From the NCBI RefSeq assembly GCF_002127325.2, contig NC_035435.2:133340904-133404903 (forward strand): DNA of 64,000 bases, given 5' to 3'. The notes beneath the pieces are model-generated. The model ran no database searches and was not told where the DNA came from. It saw only the letters and a list, made by a program, of their open reading frames with translations. The position numbers and the translations under genes were made by a program. Source of the DNA: Helianthus annuus (lineage: Eukaryota; Streptophyta; Magnoliopsida; Asterales; Asteraceae). Each line of letters opens with the position of its first letter. Within the stretch, counting starts at the first letter, position 1. Positions 53,842-64,000 of the stretch are shown here, piece after piece.

Positions 53842-55718
53842 TCTTTTGCTTGCCCTCAAGCAAATCTGCTTTTCACTTTCACGTGGGTCAAACAACGAAT
53901 ATACATCCCATTCCCGAGACAAGGGTTAAGGTCTAATGTCATACTAAAGTTCAAACTCTTTACAATATTCAATGTATTTAGCGGTGATGTGCTTTAAATA
54001 CCCACATGGTTACCCAAGATTAACCCGCCCGTAAAACTAATAGATCATGCATATCCCTCACAGTGTGCTCTCCACTCGGCTTAAAGTTTGCTAACATGTG
54101 TAATGTGCTAGCTTTTCAACAATTAATCGCTCAAAACCAAATAGAACACGTACCCGCATAGGCTTGCAACTCAATCATTCTCCACTATCGAACACAAATA
54201 CTAAGCACAAGTCAAAAGGTCTTTGAGAGGTTGTAACGGGGCTAGGCGAAGGGTAGGAATAGGATATTTTTAAGTGGCTATGGTGATGAAAAAAATTCGA
54301 ATTTTATTACAAAAGACTATCCTAAACAAAAGCAAACTATAAACATCCAAAATGGGCAAAAACTTTCGCCTTTTATTCAACAACTACTAACACATCTTTT
54401 TGTGTTTTTCTCACTGCTTTTTCATTCTTTTTCGCAACATTTTCTGATTTTTTTTTTTTTTTGAATCACAACTATACAAACTTAAGTTCCTATAATCGAA
54501 TTTTCATCACACGGGTTTAAAAAGAAAAAAGCTTATGGTTATGGGCTAAGTGGGTTGTCAAATGAAAGGTTTAGGCTCAAATTGGGCGACTAGGGGACTT
54601 GTTTGGGTAAGGATAGATAAATGGTTTAAAAGGAAAAGGTTTACCTAATGCCTTAATCATTCTCGTGCTTGTATTCGGTCTATAGTCTTGAATGTATCAA
54701 AAGTTGCAAGTTCTACAATACGCGACTAATGGCCCACTCAAACAAAGAAACATGTGAATGTGAATCTATGATGTCTAAAGGCTCAAACCTCACGTATAAG
54801 GGTATGATATGTGATATGCATACATTGCTAGTTCCTTAGGCGAATTATTCTCAAATAACCACCCGCTAAATGCCCGATATGCTTATTAATTAGAACTTGA
54901 CCATGACAAAAGACCAAATGGTTTGTGACATCCCTTGTTGACTTGGTTACTTGTGCTTTTGAGATTGCTTTGAAAACAAGACATTTTTGAAAAATTTTTG
55001 AAATTTTCCCCCATCCCCACACTTGAGGTAAACATTGTCCTCAATGTGTAGTATTTAAATGAACGGGTCAAAATCGAAAATTTTTACTACTCCCCCCATC
55101 CCCACACTTGAGGTACATATTGTCCTCAATATGTAAGAACTAGAGTTTGTAAAGCACAAGGGATGTGACACGGCTAACCTCCCCAAAATTACACCCCGGA
55201 AAATAAAATACAAAATACAATCCACTTATTTGCTAACTAAAGAAACAAAGGTAAAAAGAAACGTATGCACCTGGTTTTTCATTAGTTCCTCGTGTGCTCT
55301 TCATCTTTTCAACCAAGCGGTCGTCTCACGAACATAGTATACCTACAAATCTTAACCCTTGTGTAGAAGCATGCTTCTCACAACCATCAAAATTTGTTAG
55401 TAACCTAGTTCTACCACTTTTATGAAATTATTACCAAGTCATACATTATTTTACTTTTGATTTTATGTGGAAAAATAATTTACACAATAACAATCCTAAC
55501 TCACTTTCGTAGGAATCACGGTTGCATTTAGCGTATGCAACAAGCCCTTTAAACCTCCCGATAGCTCGGGAGGACGAGTCGGTCTCGTGAGGGTTATATA
55601 GGGAACACACCCACAAAGTTCATTTAACTAGGCAATAATTTAAATAATCAAAATGAGAAAAAAAAATGAAACTAAACTAATAATATACAACAACAACAAC
55701 AAAAAACGTACCTTGCCT
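53842..55718 (-). mobile_element. Athila 3' non-coding region
   Basis: About 1.9 kb between the downstream ORF and the 3' LTR without coding potential; a long untranslated 3' part is normal for this clade. It contains two duplicated blocks of the form CCCATCCCCACACTTGAGGT followed by TTGTCCTCAA (about 55010-55046 and 55096-55132). Confidence 0.7.
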
Positions 55719-57635
55719 CTACCGCTGATATCTCTCATTGGGGTTCACGGGCGGGTTCGGCTGGTACGGATAACCAGTAAGGGCCTCAAGCATATCCCTA
55801 TAGTTATCCAACGGGCTTGACTCTTGTTGGGGTGGCGGTTGGTATGGCATGGGAACAAAACTCGAGCCAACTGCTTCGGGCCAGTGAGGGATTGGATCGG
55901 CTGGCCCTCGCGGATGAGGAAGGTTGGGGTAATCAGTCCACCCCGAATGTTCAGCATATGGAAGCCCGGCTTGATAATCTCGTTGATGGCGTTCTTGGTC
56001 ATGGAGTACCTTGAAATTGTTGATTGCCATCTGATTGGAGAAAGCCAACGCCCCCCATCGGCGTTGGTCCAACTCTGCCTGTGCATTCCGGCGTCTAGCA
56101 TCCTCTTCCTCCCACGCTTGTCTGTGGGCCCTTTCCTCTTCTTGCAACTGTATCATGCGTTCCATTTGAGATTGTTGTAACGCATGTTGCAGTTGCTGTT
56201 CCTCCAACTGTTTTTCCACCCTCTCGCGGAAAGATGATTGAAAACCCCATTGTTGTTGAGAGTACGCCCCTTGCGCCTCTTCCCATTCTTTCCGACTAGC
56301 ATGGTACTCTCTTGCTTCACCAATACCTGCCGACACATTGTCGTAGATCCCTTGATCCGCACGGTTCCACAACCGATATGACGGTATTTGTCTTTGATTC
56401 ACAAAATCTGCCACATTGGCAGAGATTTCCCTATGCTTTTTTCGGTACCTACGCCTCGGTCCCCGTGGACCGGAAGGATCAATGTCCTCCTCAACATCGG
56501 GCATCTCCTCATCGCCCCCTTCTTCCTCACCTTCTTCATCAACCTCCTCGTCGTTGAACTGATAGCTATCCCCTTGGTCATCTTCAACCGTGTGCAAATG
56601 CCCAAAGGATTTCACGGTTATATTCCAATGTCGCCTCATAGAGGCAAAGTTGAATTGATCAATGGGTTTGGATACCCATAGTGAGTCTTGAGGTAATGCG
56701 TTTTGTTGGAGAATCATGGCGCTGATCAATCTTGGGTAAGGAATCATTTTGCGTTTAAATGATTCCCGTGTATCCCATGTGTTAATCATAACAATTTGGC
56801 GCCACGAGAGCTTGGGCGTCCCATATAATAATGCACGCACCACCCGACAGTCGGGTGCCTTCACCGTCCCACGGTCTCCAAACCGTACCATGATGTTCTC
56901 CAACGAGATACCTTGCAATATTTTTCCCATCAGAGACAAATCTGCCCTTGCATTACCTGAACCCCCAGAACCGGGTAATGTATCCTCCAAGAGAGTCACT
57001 GGGTCAGCATCATTCCTCTTGTTATCCAAAAACTGATCATACCCATAATAATCGTATGCATCGACCCCAAGCGAGTCAAACCTCGCTATAGCATTCATAT
57101 GCTCGAAGGACATCACCATTTGATTTTTCCCAATGTTTCCAATCAACTTCCACATATGGGCTGGTCTATCGGAATGTTCAAAACGAAGAGTGGATAGCCA
57201 CTCACAAACTGCCGCCAAGTATACCCGATTGGTAATGTCATCACACCAATCAATCACTCGCTCCCAACCGAGTTTCTCGAACCTCTGCACTATCCCAATC
57301 TTCCTAAACTCTTCGATATCCACCGTACGTTCACAAACCGCCCTGTCAGGTACGGGTTTCGAAATGCCCGTAACCATTTTCATCTTCCACATCTTGGCTT
57401 CCAACTTCTTGTTCTTGTATCTAGAAAGAGCCTTTGTTTTCTCTTCCTTCCATTTCGAAGCCGACCCACTATTCTTCGCCTCTTCCCAAGCCCAATCTTG
57501 TCTTTCAAGTTGACCATCGCCTTCTTCTACATTACTAAGTTGTTCCCATCGTATTTGATAAACCCCAGAGCCCGAACCGGCTCCCGAAGATGAACCTTGA
57601 CCGGAGGTCTTTGCCTTTTTGCTCCCACGCAACAT
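55719..57635 (-). CDS. Athila downstream ORF (envelope-position protein), 638 aa
   Basis: An intact frame from MLRGSKK (ATG 57635) to a stop at 55719; an in-frame ATG at 57680 would add 15 residues. After a Ser/Gly-rich basic start, residues about 30-390 form a globular region of the type annotated as a plant retrotransposon ORF domain: IEEFRKIGIVQRFEKLGW, VYLAAVCEWLSTLRF, WKLIGN and LYGTPKLSWRQIVMINTWD. An acidic run (EEEGGDEEMPDVEED) and a basic RRRYRKKHR lie near the middle, then a long Gln/Glu/Arg coiled coil and a Pro-rich tail. It sits where Athila elements carry an envelope-like ORF, 1.4 kb downstream of pol on the same strand, but I see no signal peptide or membrane span, so an envelope role is not supported. 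It was probably expressed from a spliced RNA. The absence of stops implies recent activity. Confidence 0.8.
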   Translation of the reverse strand: MLRGSKKAKTSGQGSSSGAGSGSGVYQIRWEQLSNVEEGDGQLERQDWAWEEAKNSGSASKWKEEKTKALSRYKNKKLEAKMWKMKMVTGISKPVPDRAVCERTVDIEEFRKIGIVQRFEKLGWERVIDWCDDITNRVYLAAVCEWLSTLRFEHSDRPAHMWKLIGNIGKNQMVMSFEHMNAIARFDSLGVDAYDYYGYDQFLDNKRNDADPVTLLEDTLPGSGGSGNARADLSLMGKILQGISLENIMVRFGDRGTVKAPDCRVVRALLYGTPKLSWRQIVMINTWDTRESFKRKMIPYPRLISAMILQQNALPQDSLWVSKPIDQFNFASMRRHWNITVKSFGHLHTVEDDQGDSYQFNDEEVDEEGEEEGGDEEMPDVEEDIDPSGPRGPRRRYRKKHREISANVADFVNQRQIPSYRLWNRADQGIYDNVSAGIGEAREYHASRKEWEEAQGAYSQQQWGFQSSFRERVEKQLEEQQLQHALQQSQMERMIQLQEEERAHRQAWEEEDARRRNAQAELDQRRWGALAFSNQMAINNFKVLHDQERHQRDYQAGLPYAEHSGWTDYPNLPHPRGPADPIPHWPEAVGSSFVPMPYQPPPQQESSPLDNYRDMLEALTGYPYQPNPPVNPNERYQR

Positions 57636-59031
57636 GGCTACAATCATGAGACAAAGATAACAACAATTAGTACATTCCAACCTTCAACAATCTCATACTT
57701 TGAACATGATATGTAATGTTGAATTTTAATCCAATATTAGATGTAAAATCGCCTTTTTAAACTTTCAAAGTCGCTCATTTTATCATCTATATTGACTAAT
57801 ATGGTTATTCCTAAGATTTTTTTTTTTTAAATAAAAAATCATGGTTCAACAATGTTCAACATCACTATTATGTTCAATCATGCCAAAATCTTAGTGTAAT
57901 CACATCACTAAAACTAAGCATGCTCAAATCCCACCCAAATCAAGCAAACACCCTTGAATTTATGCTTAAACATCCTACATTATGATAAACAACCTACTCT
58001 TAAACAACAAGTCTAAAATTTCGGAAGAAATCACAACAATATATGAAAATCATGCATAAATATAGTGAAAGTTCATACCTTAAGTGAAGAATGACAAGAA
58101 TAACCAAAGAAAAGTGTAAAGACAAGAACTTGGATGAACACTCTTCAAGAACCCTAACACACACGTCCAGAAATCTTACAATCAAGCAAGAATTGATGGA
58201 ATTGGTTATGGGGGTTTTGTTCTTCTCTGAAAATCACTCAAGATGGACTCAAGAATCAGGCGATTTGGTGGAGATTTGAGAGAGTTATGAAGAAAAGAAG
58301 ATTTAGGGTTTTAGAGGGAATTTGGGGAAGAAGATGAAGCTAGAGGTAAAAGAATGGAAGAAGAATCATGTGGGTCTGACTTGGGGGTGATGTTAGGTTA
58401 TTTTCGGGTCAATTGTGTGGTAAAAACTCGTTCCGGGTCAAGTTTAAGTGCCATTTAAGAGTTTGGATACGAATATTAACCCCAAAGAACGAATCAGCGT
58501 CGGCTAACAAATGGCGCACCGTCGGCGACGGTCAAGAGGTCCGTCGGCGACGGTCTCTGAAATGTGACACTGAGCCGACGGCTTATGTTCCTGTCTACGG
58601 TAAAAGTTGGGCTACGGACAAATTGGAAGACCGTGGGCGACGCCTGGTCCCGCCGTCGGCGACGACTCTTATATTTTTTTATTTTTTTATTTTTCATTTT
58701 TTTTATGAGAATTATTATTTACTTTTATTGAAAAAGGCTATGTACACTAGAAATTCCTAAAAATTAATAAAAATCTTTTTGTGACTTTTTATAAGTTCGA
58801 ATTTTAAACAAAATAACCGTTAACGGTCCTACCACCCCCCAAAAAAATCGTGTATTGTCCTCAATGCACCAAGTCGAGTCTAAAACATACCTTATATCTT
58901 CGGGACCCTTTTGGAATGGCCAAACTTCACATAATCAAGAAAGGTTAGTATGACCCGGAAACGATTTACATCCAATTACGCAAACAATTTAATAAGTATA
59001 CAAAACTTTACAAAACGTGTTACCGGTCCTT
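57636..59031 (-). mobile_element. Athila spacer between pol and the downstream ORF
   Basis: Non-coding. It carries CCGTCGGCGACGG at 58519-58531 and 58541-58553 with variants to about 58665, in a block that also shares CCTGTCTACGG and GACGG phrases with the LTR at 53440-53600. CCCCCCAAAAAAATCG...TTGTCCTCAATG at 58836-58866 repeats the PPT-like blocks near 55010. Confidence 0.65.
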
Positions 59032-62000
59032 TTAATTTACCTCATATGTTGGTACGCTTCCCAAGAAACATACCAACTCCACATTTGCATCTTTTTTCTC
59101 TTCATTACCATCAAGGAATGGTTTAAGGCGGTGACCGTTAACCGTTTGCTTCGACCCATCCTTCGGGTCCTTGATTGTGACATCGCCAAGTTTCCCGACC
59201 CGTGTAATCACATACGGGCCCATCCACTTGCTCTTGAGCTTTCCGGGAAAGTACTTAAGCCTCGAATTGTAGAGCCAAACCTTTTGACCCACTTCAAACT
59301 CTTTTGGCTTCAACTTCGCGTCATGTGCTCTCTTCATGTCATCCTTGTACTTTGAAGCACACTCGTACGCTTCTTCCCTAAGCTCCTCCAACTCACAAAG
59401 CTTCAACTTTCGCTCCTTTCCTGCATCGTCATATTTCATGTTAACCTCTTTTATAGCCCACCAAGCACGATGCACAAGCTCAACCGGTAAATGGCAATTT
59501 CGCCCATAAACTAAGCGATAAGGAGTAGTTCCAATAGGTGTTTTATGAGCCGTTCTATAGGCCCATAAAGCATCATTCAACTTTGTTGACCAATCCTTTC
59601 GGTCGGGTCGAACGGTCTTTTGCAAAATTTCTTTTATTTGCCTATTGGAAACCTCAACTTGACCGCTTGTTTGTGGGTGGTAGGGAGTAGCAATTCGATG
59701 GTCAACACCATACCGTTTCAAGAGTTTGCCAAAATTAAAGTTCTTGAAATGAAATCCCCCATCACTAATGATTACTCGGGGAACCCCAAATCGAGAAATT
59801 ATATTCGTTTGAACAAAATTGCAAACAACGGTATGGTCATTCGTTTTGGTGGCAATCGCTTCGACCCATTTGGATACATAATCGACCGCCACCAAAATGT
59901 ATAAATTGCCATGCGAATTAGGGAATGGGCCCATGAAATCGATCCCCCATACATCAAAAATATCTACAATAAGGATCGGTTGCATGGGCATTTCATCCCT
60001 TTTTGAGATACTCCCCAACTTTTGACACTCAACACAGTTTTTAGCGAAATGAAAAGCATCCTTAAAAATAGTCGGCCAATAAAGACCGCTATTTAGCACT
60101 TTGTGCCCTGTTTTGTGACCACTAAAATGGCCCCCACAAGCAAATGAATGCAAGTGCATCAAGACGCTAGGAATCTCCTCGTCGGGTATGCATCTTCGAA
60201 CGACTTGATCCGGACAAATCTTGAATAAGTCCGGTTCTTCCAACGTGTAGTACTTGATTTGAGACAGGAAATGCAACCTCTTCCTTCTATCCCAATGAGC
60301 CGGTAAGTCACCTGTAACCAAATAGTTAACAATATTAGCATACCATGGTAATATTCCAACTTTTAAAATGTGCTCATCTGGAAAAGTCTCATTAATTTCT
60401 TCACGGGAAGAATCCTCTACACTCAACCGAGACAAATGGTCCGCGACCACATTCTCACTCCCTTTCTTATCTCGAATCTCCAAATCAAACTCTTGTAATA
60501 GGAGTACCCATCGTATCAACCGCGGCTTAGCATCCTTTTTCTCCATGAGGTACCTGACAGCACTGTGGTCAGAATAAATAATAACTTTGCTACCCCATAT
60601 GTAAGCCCGGAATTTATCTAATGCATAAACTACCGCAAGTAGCTCTTTCTCAGTTGTTGTATAGTTAAGTTGTGCATCCGAGAGAGTCTTACTTGCGTAG
60701 TAAATAGCAACCGGCTTTTTGTCTACCCGTTGACCCAACACGGCCCCAACCGCATAGTCGCTTGCATCACACATAATTTCAAATGGTAATGACCAATTTG
60801 GTGATTGCAAGATCGGGGCCTCAACCAATTTCTGTTTCAACACATTAAAGGCATTTTCACACTGTTTGTCAAAATTAAAGTCTCGGTCTTTTAACAAAAG
60901 ATTACATAGGGGTTTTGTAATATCACTAAACCCTTTTATAAACCTCCTATAAAACCCCGCATGACCTAAAAATGACCTAATACCTTTAACGGTCGTGGGA
61001 TAAGGTAAAGTAGATATGACTTGTACCTTAGCACGATCAACCTCTATCCCACGACTTGACACCACGTGCCCCAACACAATTCCCTCTTGAACCATAAAAT
61101 GGCTCTTTTCCCAACTTAGGACCAAACTAGTTTCAACACATCTTTTTAACACTTTGTCTAGTTGGTCCAAACAAGTCTCAAATGATGATCCAAAAATTGA
61201 GAAATCATCCATGAAGATTTCTAAAGACTCTCCCACCATATCGGAGAAGATACTCATCATGCACCTTTGAAAGGTGGCGGGAGCATTACATAACCCAAAC
61301 GGCATCCGCCTAAATGCGAAGGTACCGTAAGGACATGTAAAGGTAGTCTTTGCTTGATGTTCCGGATGGATGGCAATTTGGTTATAACCGGAATAACCAT
61401 CCAGGAAGCAATAAAATTTTTGCCCCGATAATTTCTCAACAATTTGATCAATAAACGGTAAAGGAAAATGATCTTTGGAAGTTGCGGTATTCAACTTCCT
61501 ATAATCAATACAAATTCGCCACCCGGTTACCGGCCGGGTAGCTACCTCTTCACCTGCGTCATTTTTGACGACTTGTATGCCGGCCTTCTTGGGAACCGTT
61601 TGTGTTGGGCTCACCCATTGGCTATCCGAGATCGGGTAAATGATACCCGCATCAAGCCACTTCAACACCTCTTTCTTCACGACCTCTCGCATGTTCGGAT
61701 TTAACCTTCTTTGCGCATCTCTAACGGGAGTCACATTCTCTTCCGTGATGATTTTGTGCATCACCACCGAGGGACTAATACCCTTCAAATCCGCAATGGT
61801 CCATCCAATCGCCGCCCGATTGGTGACCAACACTTCCATCAACTTTTTCTCTTGCTCTCCGGTTAAATTTGATGCAATGATAACCGGGAGAGTATTGCCC
61901 TCTCCAACATAAGCATACTTGAGATGCTTTGGCAATGCTTTCAACTCAACTTCCGGAGGCTCCACTAACGACGGCTTCAATTTAGTATCAATGCTCTCCG

Positions 62001-64000
62001 GTAAGCTCTCGACTTGGTGTGTCCATGTCGGTTTTCCTTCTCTAACCGCAAGCACCTCTAAACTCCTCACTTCCTCGTCCATGCTTCGTTCCACCTCCAC
62101 CTGTGACCTGTCAAACACATAACAATCCTCCATTGTGTTTTCCCCATAAACGACTGTGTCGCAAAGAGGTATACACGTGTCAACAATGTCTGCCATAAAG
62201 CATTCATCATCAACTGAAGGGCTCATAAGTCCGGAAAAAACATGCAACCTCAACCTCCGGTTTCCAAATGTCATATCAACCGTCCCCGTTCTGCAATCAA
62301 TTTGAGCATTTGCAGTTGCTAAGAACGGTCGACCCAAAATCACCGTAGGTTGTTTGGTTGGGTCCTTGGCCACATAATCAAGTACAAGAAAGTCCACCGG
62401 GTAGTAAAAATCCTCGATTTTCACTATCACATCCGAAACAATTCCACGGGGTAATTTAGGTGTTAAATCTGCTAACACCACGGTGGTGTTTGACGATTGA
62501 AGTGGACCAAACTCATATTGGTCATACAAACTACCCGGTAGAATGCTTACACTAGCACCAAGATCTAGAAGTGCCCGGTTGATTTTAAAATCGCCCACTT
62601 GAATTGAAATGATAGGCGCACCCGGATCTTGGAGCTTAGGTGGGAGTGCACCCGAAAGAATCGAACTCACGTTTTCGGTTAAATCTAATTTCTTTGGAAA
62701 TTTGTGAGTGCGTTTTTGGGTACACAAATCTTTCAAGTACTTAGCATAAGACGGTACTTGTTTAATTGCATCCAAAAGAGGTAAATTGATTTTTACTTGT
62801 TTGAAGATTTCCAACAACTCTTCTTGTTGTGGACCTCTTTTGTTTACAACCTTTTTCGTCGGTCCCTTCAATGCTTCGGGGTAAGGGGCGGTATTAACCT
62901 CCACACCCTTTTCCTTAGCCTTGGGGACGGGAATGGCCACAACGGGAGTAACATTATTCTTTTTCAAATCGTTTTTATTTTGACCCGTTTGGCCATCCTC
63001 AAGCTCATCCTCACTAGCATCTTCCACCACCCCTTCAACAAATTGGGGTGGTGGTGTTTTGACACCACTATCAACAACTCGACCACTACGTAAAGTAACT
63101 TTATTAATTGGTACCTCACGTGTGTTCCTTGAGCTCGACCCTTGATGCTTAGGGTTTACGGTAGTGTCACTTGGAAGCTTTCCCGTGCCTCCCTTGATTT
63201 GGGCCACTTCTTCCGCTAGTTGGCCCACTTGTTTTGCTAATGCCTCATGTGCTTTGTCTCGAATCTCATTCTCCTTCTTGGATTCTTGCATCATCGAAAG
63301 CATCACATCCATCTTTGTATTCAAGTCATTACCACCGGTTTGGTTGTTTGACCCACCTCCGTTACCGCCTTGATTGTTGTAATTCTTTTGGTACCCACCT
63401 TGGTACCCTTGGTTGTAATTCCGTTGGTAGCCTCCTTGGTTACCACCTTGGCGGTGTTGGTATGATGACCCGCTTCCTCCTTGGTTACCCGATTGGAAAT
63501 TCGGGTTCATTTGGTTTGAAGCATTACCATACCGAAAGTTGGGGTGATTTCTCAAACCCGGATGGTAAGTGTTGGAGTTCATGTCATATTGCTTCCTATC
63601 TCCATACACTTGATTGACTTCTTCGGTGTAACCACTCGAACCCATTGAACATTGCTCGGTGCTATGTCCAATATCACCACAATCCTCACACACTTCGAAT
63701 TGAACCGCGTTCACCTCTTTCTTCTTTTTCAATTGAGCTATCTCCCGCTCTAAGGAGGAGATCCGATCCTTAGAATCAAGATCGGGAAGTGACCGGGAAA
63801 CTGGATGCCTTTTTGCTCTATCGGCCGATTCTTTTTGTTTGGACCGTTTGCTCATCCTCTCCAAAAATTCCCAATCATCATCCTCATGGTTGCTTAAAAG
63901 TGTACCATTGCTTGTCGTTTCGAGTCGATTCCAAGTCGCATCATCTAAGCCCCGTACGAAACATTTCACCAATTCCCATTTTTCTATTTGGTGATGTGGG
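59032..64000 (-). CDS. Athila-type Ty3/gypsy gag-pol polyprotein, N-terminus beyond window
   Basis: The minus strand is open without a stop from the window edge to a stop at 59032 (over 1650 codons). Residue numbers count from 63972, though the frame continues upstream. The end of capsid is followed by a zinc knuckle [14 protein letters not shown] (95-108), Gly/Asn/Gln-rich linkers, a retropepsin-like protease with LLDLGAS (Asp about 470), reverse transcriptase with [19 protein letters not shown] and catalytic FMDD (920-923), RNase H ([12 protein letters not shown]), an integrase zinc domain (HLHSF...CVECQK) and the catalytic triad Asp 1345 (GIDFMGPF), Asp 1404 (SDGGFHF), Glu 1440 (GQVEVSNRQ), the last pair spaced D-35-E. 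All visible catalytic residues are present. It makes the particle, processes itself, copies the RNA and inserts the DNA. The domain order and sequence style are Athila. It may still be active. Confidence 0.95.
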   Translation of the reverse strand, partial: PHHQIEKWELVKCFVRGLDDATWNRLETTSNGTLLSNHEDDDWEFLERMSKRSKQKESADRAKRHPVSRSLPDLDSKDRISSLEREIAQLKKKKEVNAVQFEVCEDCGDIGHSTEQCSMGSSGYTEEVNQVYGDRKQYDMNSNTYHPGLRNHPNFRYGNASNQMNPNFQSGNQGGSGSSYQHRQGGNQGGYQRNYNQGYQGGYQKNYNNQGGNGGGSNNQTGGNDLNTKMDVMLSMMQESKKENEIRDKAHEALAKQVGQLAEEVAQIKGGTGKLPSDTTVNPKHQGSSSRNTREVPINKVTLRSGRVVDSGVKTPPPQFVEGVVEDASEDELEDGQTGQNKNDLKKNNVTPVVAIPVPKAKEKGVEVNTAPYPEALKGPTKKVVNKRGPQQEELLEIFKQVKINLPLLDAIKQVPSYAKYLKDLCTQKRTHKFPKKLDLTENVSSILSGALPPKLQDPGAPIISIQVGDFKINRALLDLGASVSILPGSLYDQYEFGPLQSSNTTVVLADLTPKLPRGIVSDVIVKIEDFYYPVDFLVLDYVAKDPTKQPTVILGRPFLATANAQIDCRTGTVDMTFGNRRLRLHVFSGLMSPSVDDECFMADIVDTCIPLCDTVVYGENTMEDCYVFDRSQVEVERSMDEEVRSLEVLAVREGKPTWTHQVESLPESIDTKLKPSLVEPPEVELKALPKHLKYAYVGEGNTLPVIIASNLTGEQEKKLMEVLVTNRAAIGWTIADLKGISPSVVMHKIITEENVTPVRDAQRRLNPNMREVVKKEVLKWLDAGIIYPISDSQWVSPTQTVPKKAGIQVVKNDAGEEVATRPVTGWRICIDYRKLNTATSKDHFPLPFIDQIVEKLSGQKFYCFLDGYSGYNQIAIHPEHQAKTTFTCPYGTFAFRRMPFGLCNAPATFQRCMMSIFSDMVGESLEIFMDDFSIFGSSFETCLDQLDKVLKRCVETSLVLSWEKSHFMVQEGIVLGHVVSSRGIEVDRAKVQVISTLPYPTTVKGIRSFLGHAGFYRRFIKGFSDITKPLCNLLLKDRDFNFDKQCENAFNVLKQKLVEAPILQSPNWSLPFEIMCDASDYAVGAVLGQRVDKKPVAIYYASKTLSDAQLNYTTTEKELLAVVYALDKFRAYIWGSKVIIYSDHSAVRYLMEKKDAKPRLIRWVLLLQEFDLEIRDKKGSENVVADHLSRLSVEDSSREEINETFPDEHILKVGILPWYANIVNYLVTGDLPAHWDRRKRLHFLSQIKYYTLEEPDLFKICPDQVVRRCIPDEEIPSVLMHLHSFACGGHFSGHKTGHKVLNSGLYWPTIFKDAFHFAKNCVECQKLGSISKRDEMPMQPILIVDIFDVWGIDFMGPFPNSHGNLYILVAVDYVSKWVEAIATKTNDHTVVCNFVQTNIISRFGVPRVIISDGGFHFKNFNFGKLLKRYGVDHRIATPYHPQTSGQVEVSNRQIKEILQKTVRPDRKDWSTKLNDALWAYRTAHKTPIGTTPYRLVYGRNCHLPVELVHRAWWAIKEVNMKYDDAGKERKLKLCELEELREEAYECASKYKDDMKRAHDAKLKPKEFEVGQKVWLYNSRLKYFPGKLKSKWMGPYVITRVGKLGDVTIKDPKDGSKQTVNGHRLKPFLDGNEEKKDANVELVCFLGSVPTYEVN

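Noticed and set aside
55745..57513. Several open frames of 60-126 codons on both strands
   Set aside because: They overlap the intact Athila downstream ORF in other frames and have no independent signal.
59620..63617. Plus-strand and alternative minus-strand frames of 60-127 codons
   Set aside because: Shadows of the gag-pol ORF.

Overview
This is nuclear DNA of a flowering plant. Exons with GT-AG introns, a plant class I formin, a cytosolic-type tRNA-Ala gene, and Ty3/gypsy, PIF/Harbinger, Mutator-like, hAT, CACTA, Helitron and SINE sequences all point that way. The look of the retrotransposon proteins and LTRs suggests Asteraceae, perhaps the sunflower group; that placement is inference. 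By eye well over four fifths of the window is mobile DNA in various states of decay, and only three host genes can be supported: a formin (34853-38504, minus, six exons), a small intronless GeBP-like protein (18950-19549, minus) and tRNA-Ala(AGC) (48403-48475, plus).

Left third (1-16.6 kb): a nest of elements. A Ty3/gypsy element A (gag 1-598, tRNA-iMet primer site, 3.0-kb 5' LTR 772-3816, reading leftward) sits inside the gag-protease remnant of element B (3817-5446), which has its own primer site and LTR (5767-9147). B lies inside a PIF/Harbinger ORF1 pseudogene (9148-10466). That Harbinger lies in a dispersed repeat whose second copy at 26941-27241 lacks both it and a 203-bp MITE, giving an empty-site control. 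Next come a decayed Harbinger transposase element (11190-12992), a Helitron end, a large MITE and an Athila/Tat-type LTR end with a tRNA-Asp primer site.

Middle (17-34 kb): a 1279-bp Mutator-like element, the GeBP-like gene, a second Harbinger ORF1 pseudogene split by a clean 2824-bp solo LTR with TSD TGGAC, a 500-bp Tourist-like MITE sharing termini with the transposase element, a CACTA end, a hAT MITE, a Tekay-type chromovirus pol relic pierced by a SINE and followed by its 3' LTR, and a copia LTR with primer site.

Right half (34.8-64 kb): the formin gene with a MITE in intron 5, then hAT, Mutator-like, SINE and Helitron insertions, the tRNA-Ala gene, a partial LTR of the same family as the solo LTR (50495-52434), and nested in it a young Athila-type element on the minus strand: 3' LTR 52435-53829, a downstream ORF in the envelope position (55719-57635), and an uninterrupted gag-pol ORF from 59032 through the window edge.

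The retrotransposon genes supply capsid, protease, reverse transcriptase/RNase H and integrase for copy-and-paste movement; Harbinger elements need an SANT-type ORF1 protein plus a DDE transposase, which here lie in separate, broken elements. I found no prokaryote-like system, CRISPR array or plausible new host pathway. The most unusual signals are structural: family-specific short palindromes, a MITE inserted in the loop of a palindrome, GGT/CCA-rich cores in unrelated non-autonomous elements, and a conserved 12-mer shared by divergent LTRs.
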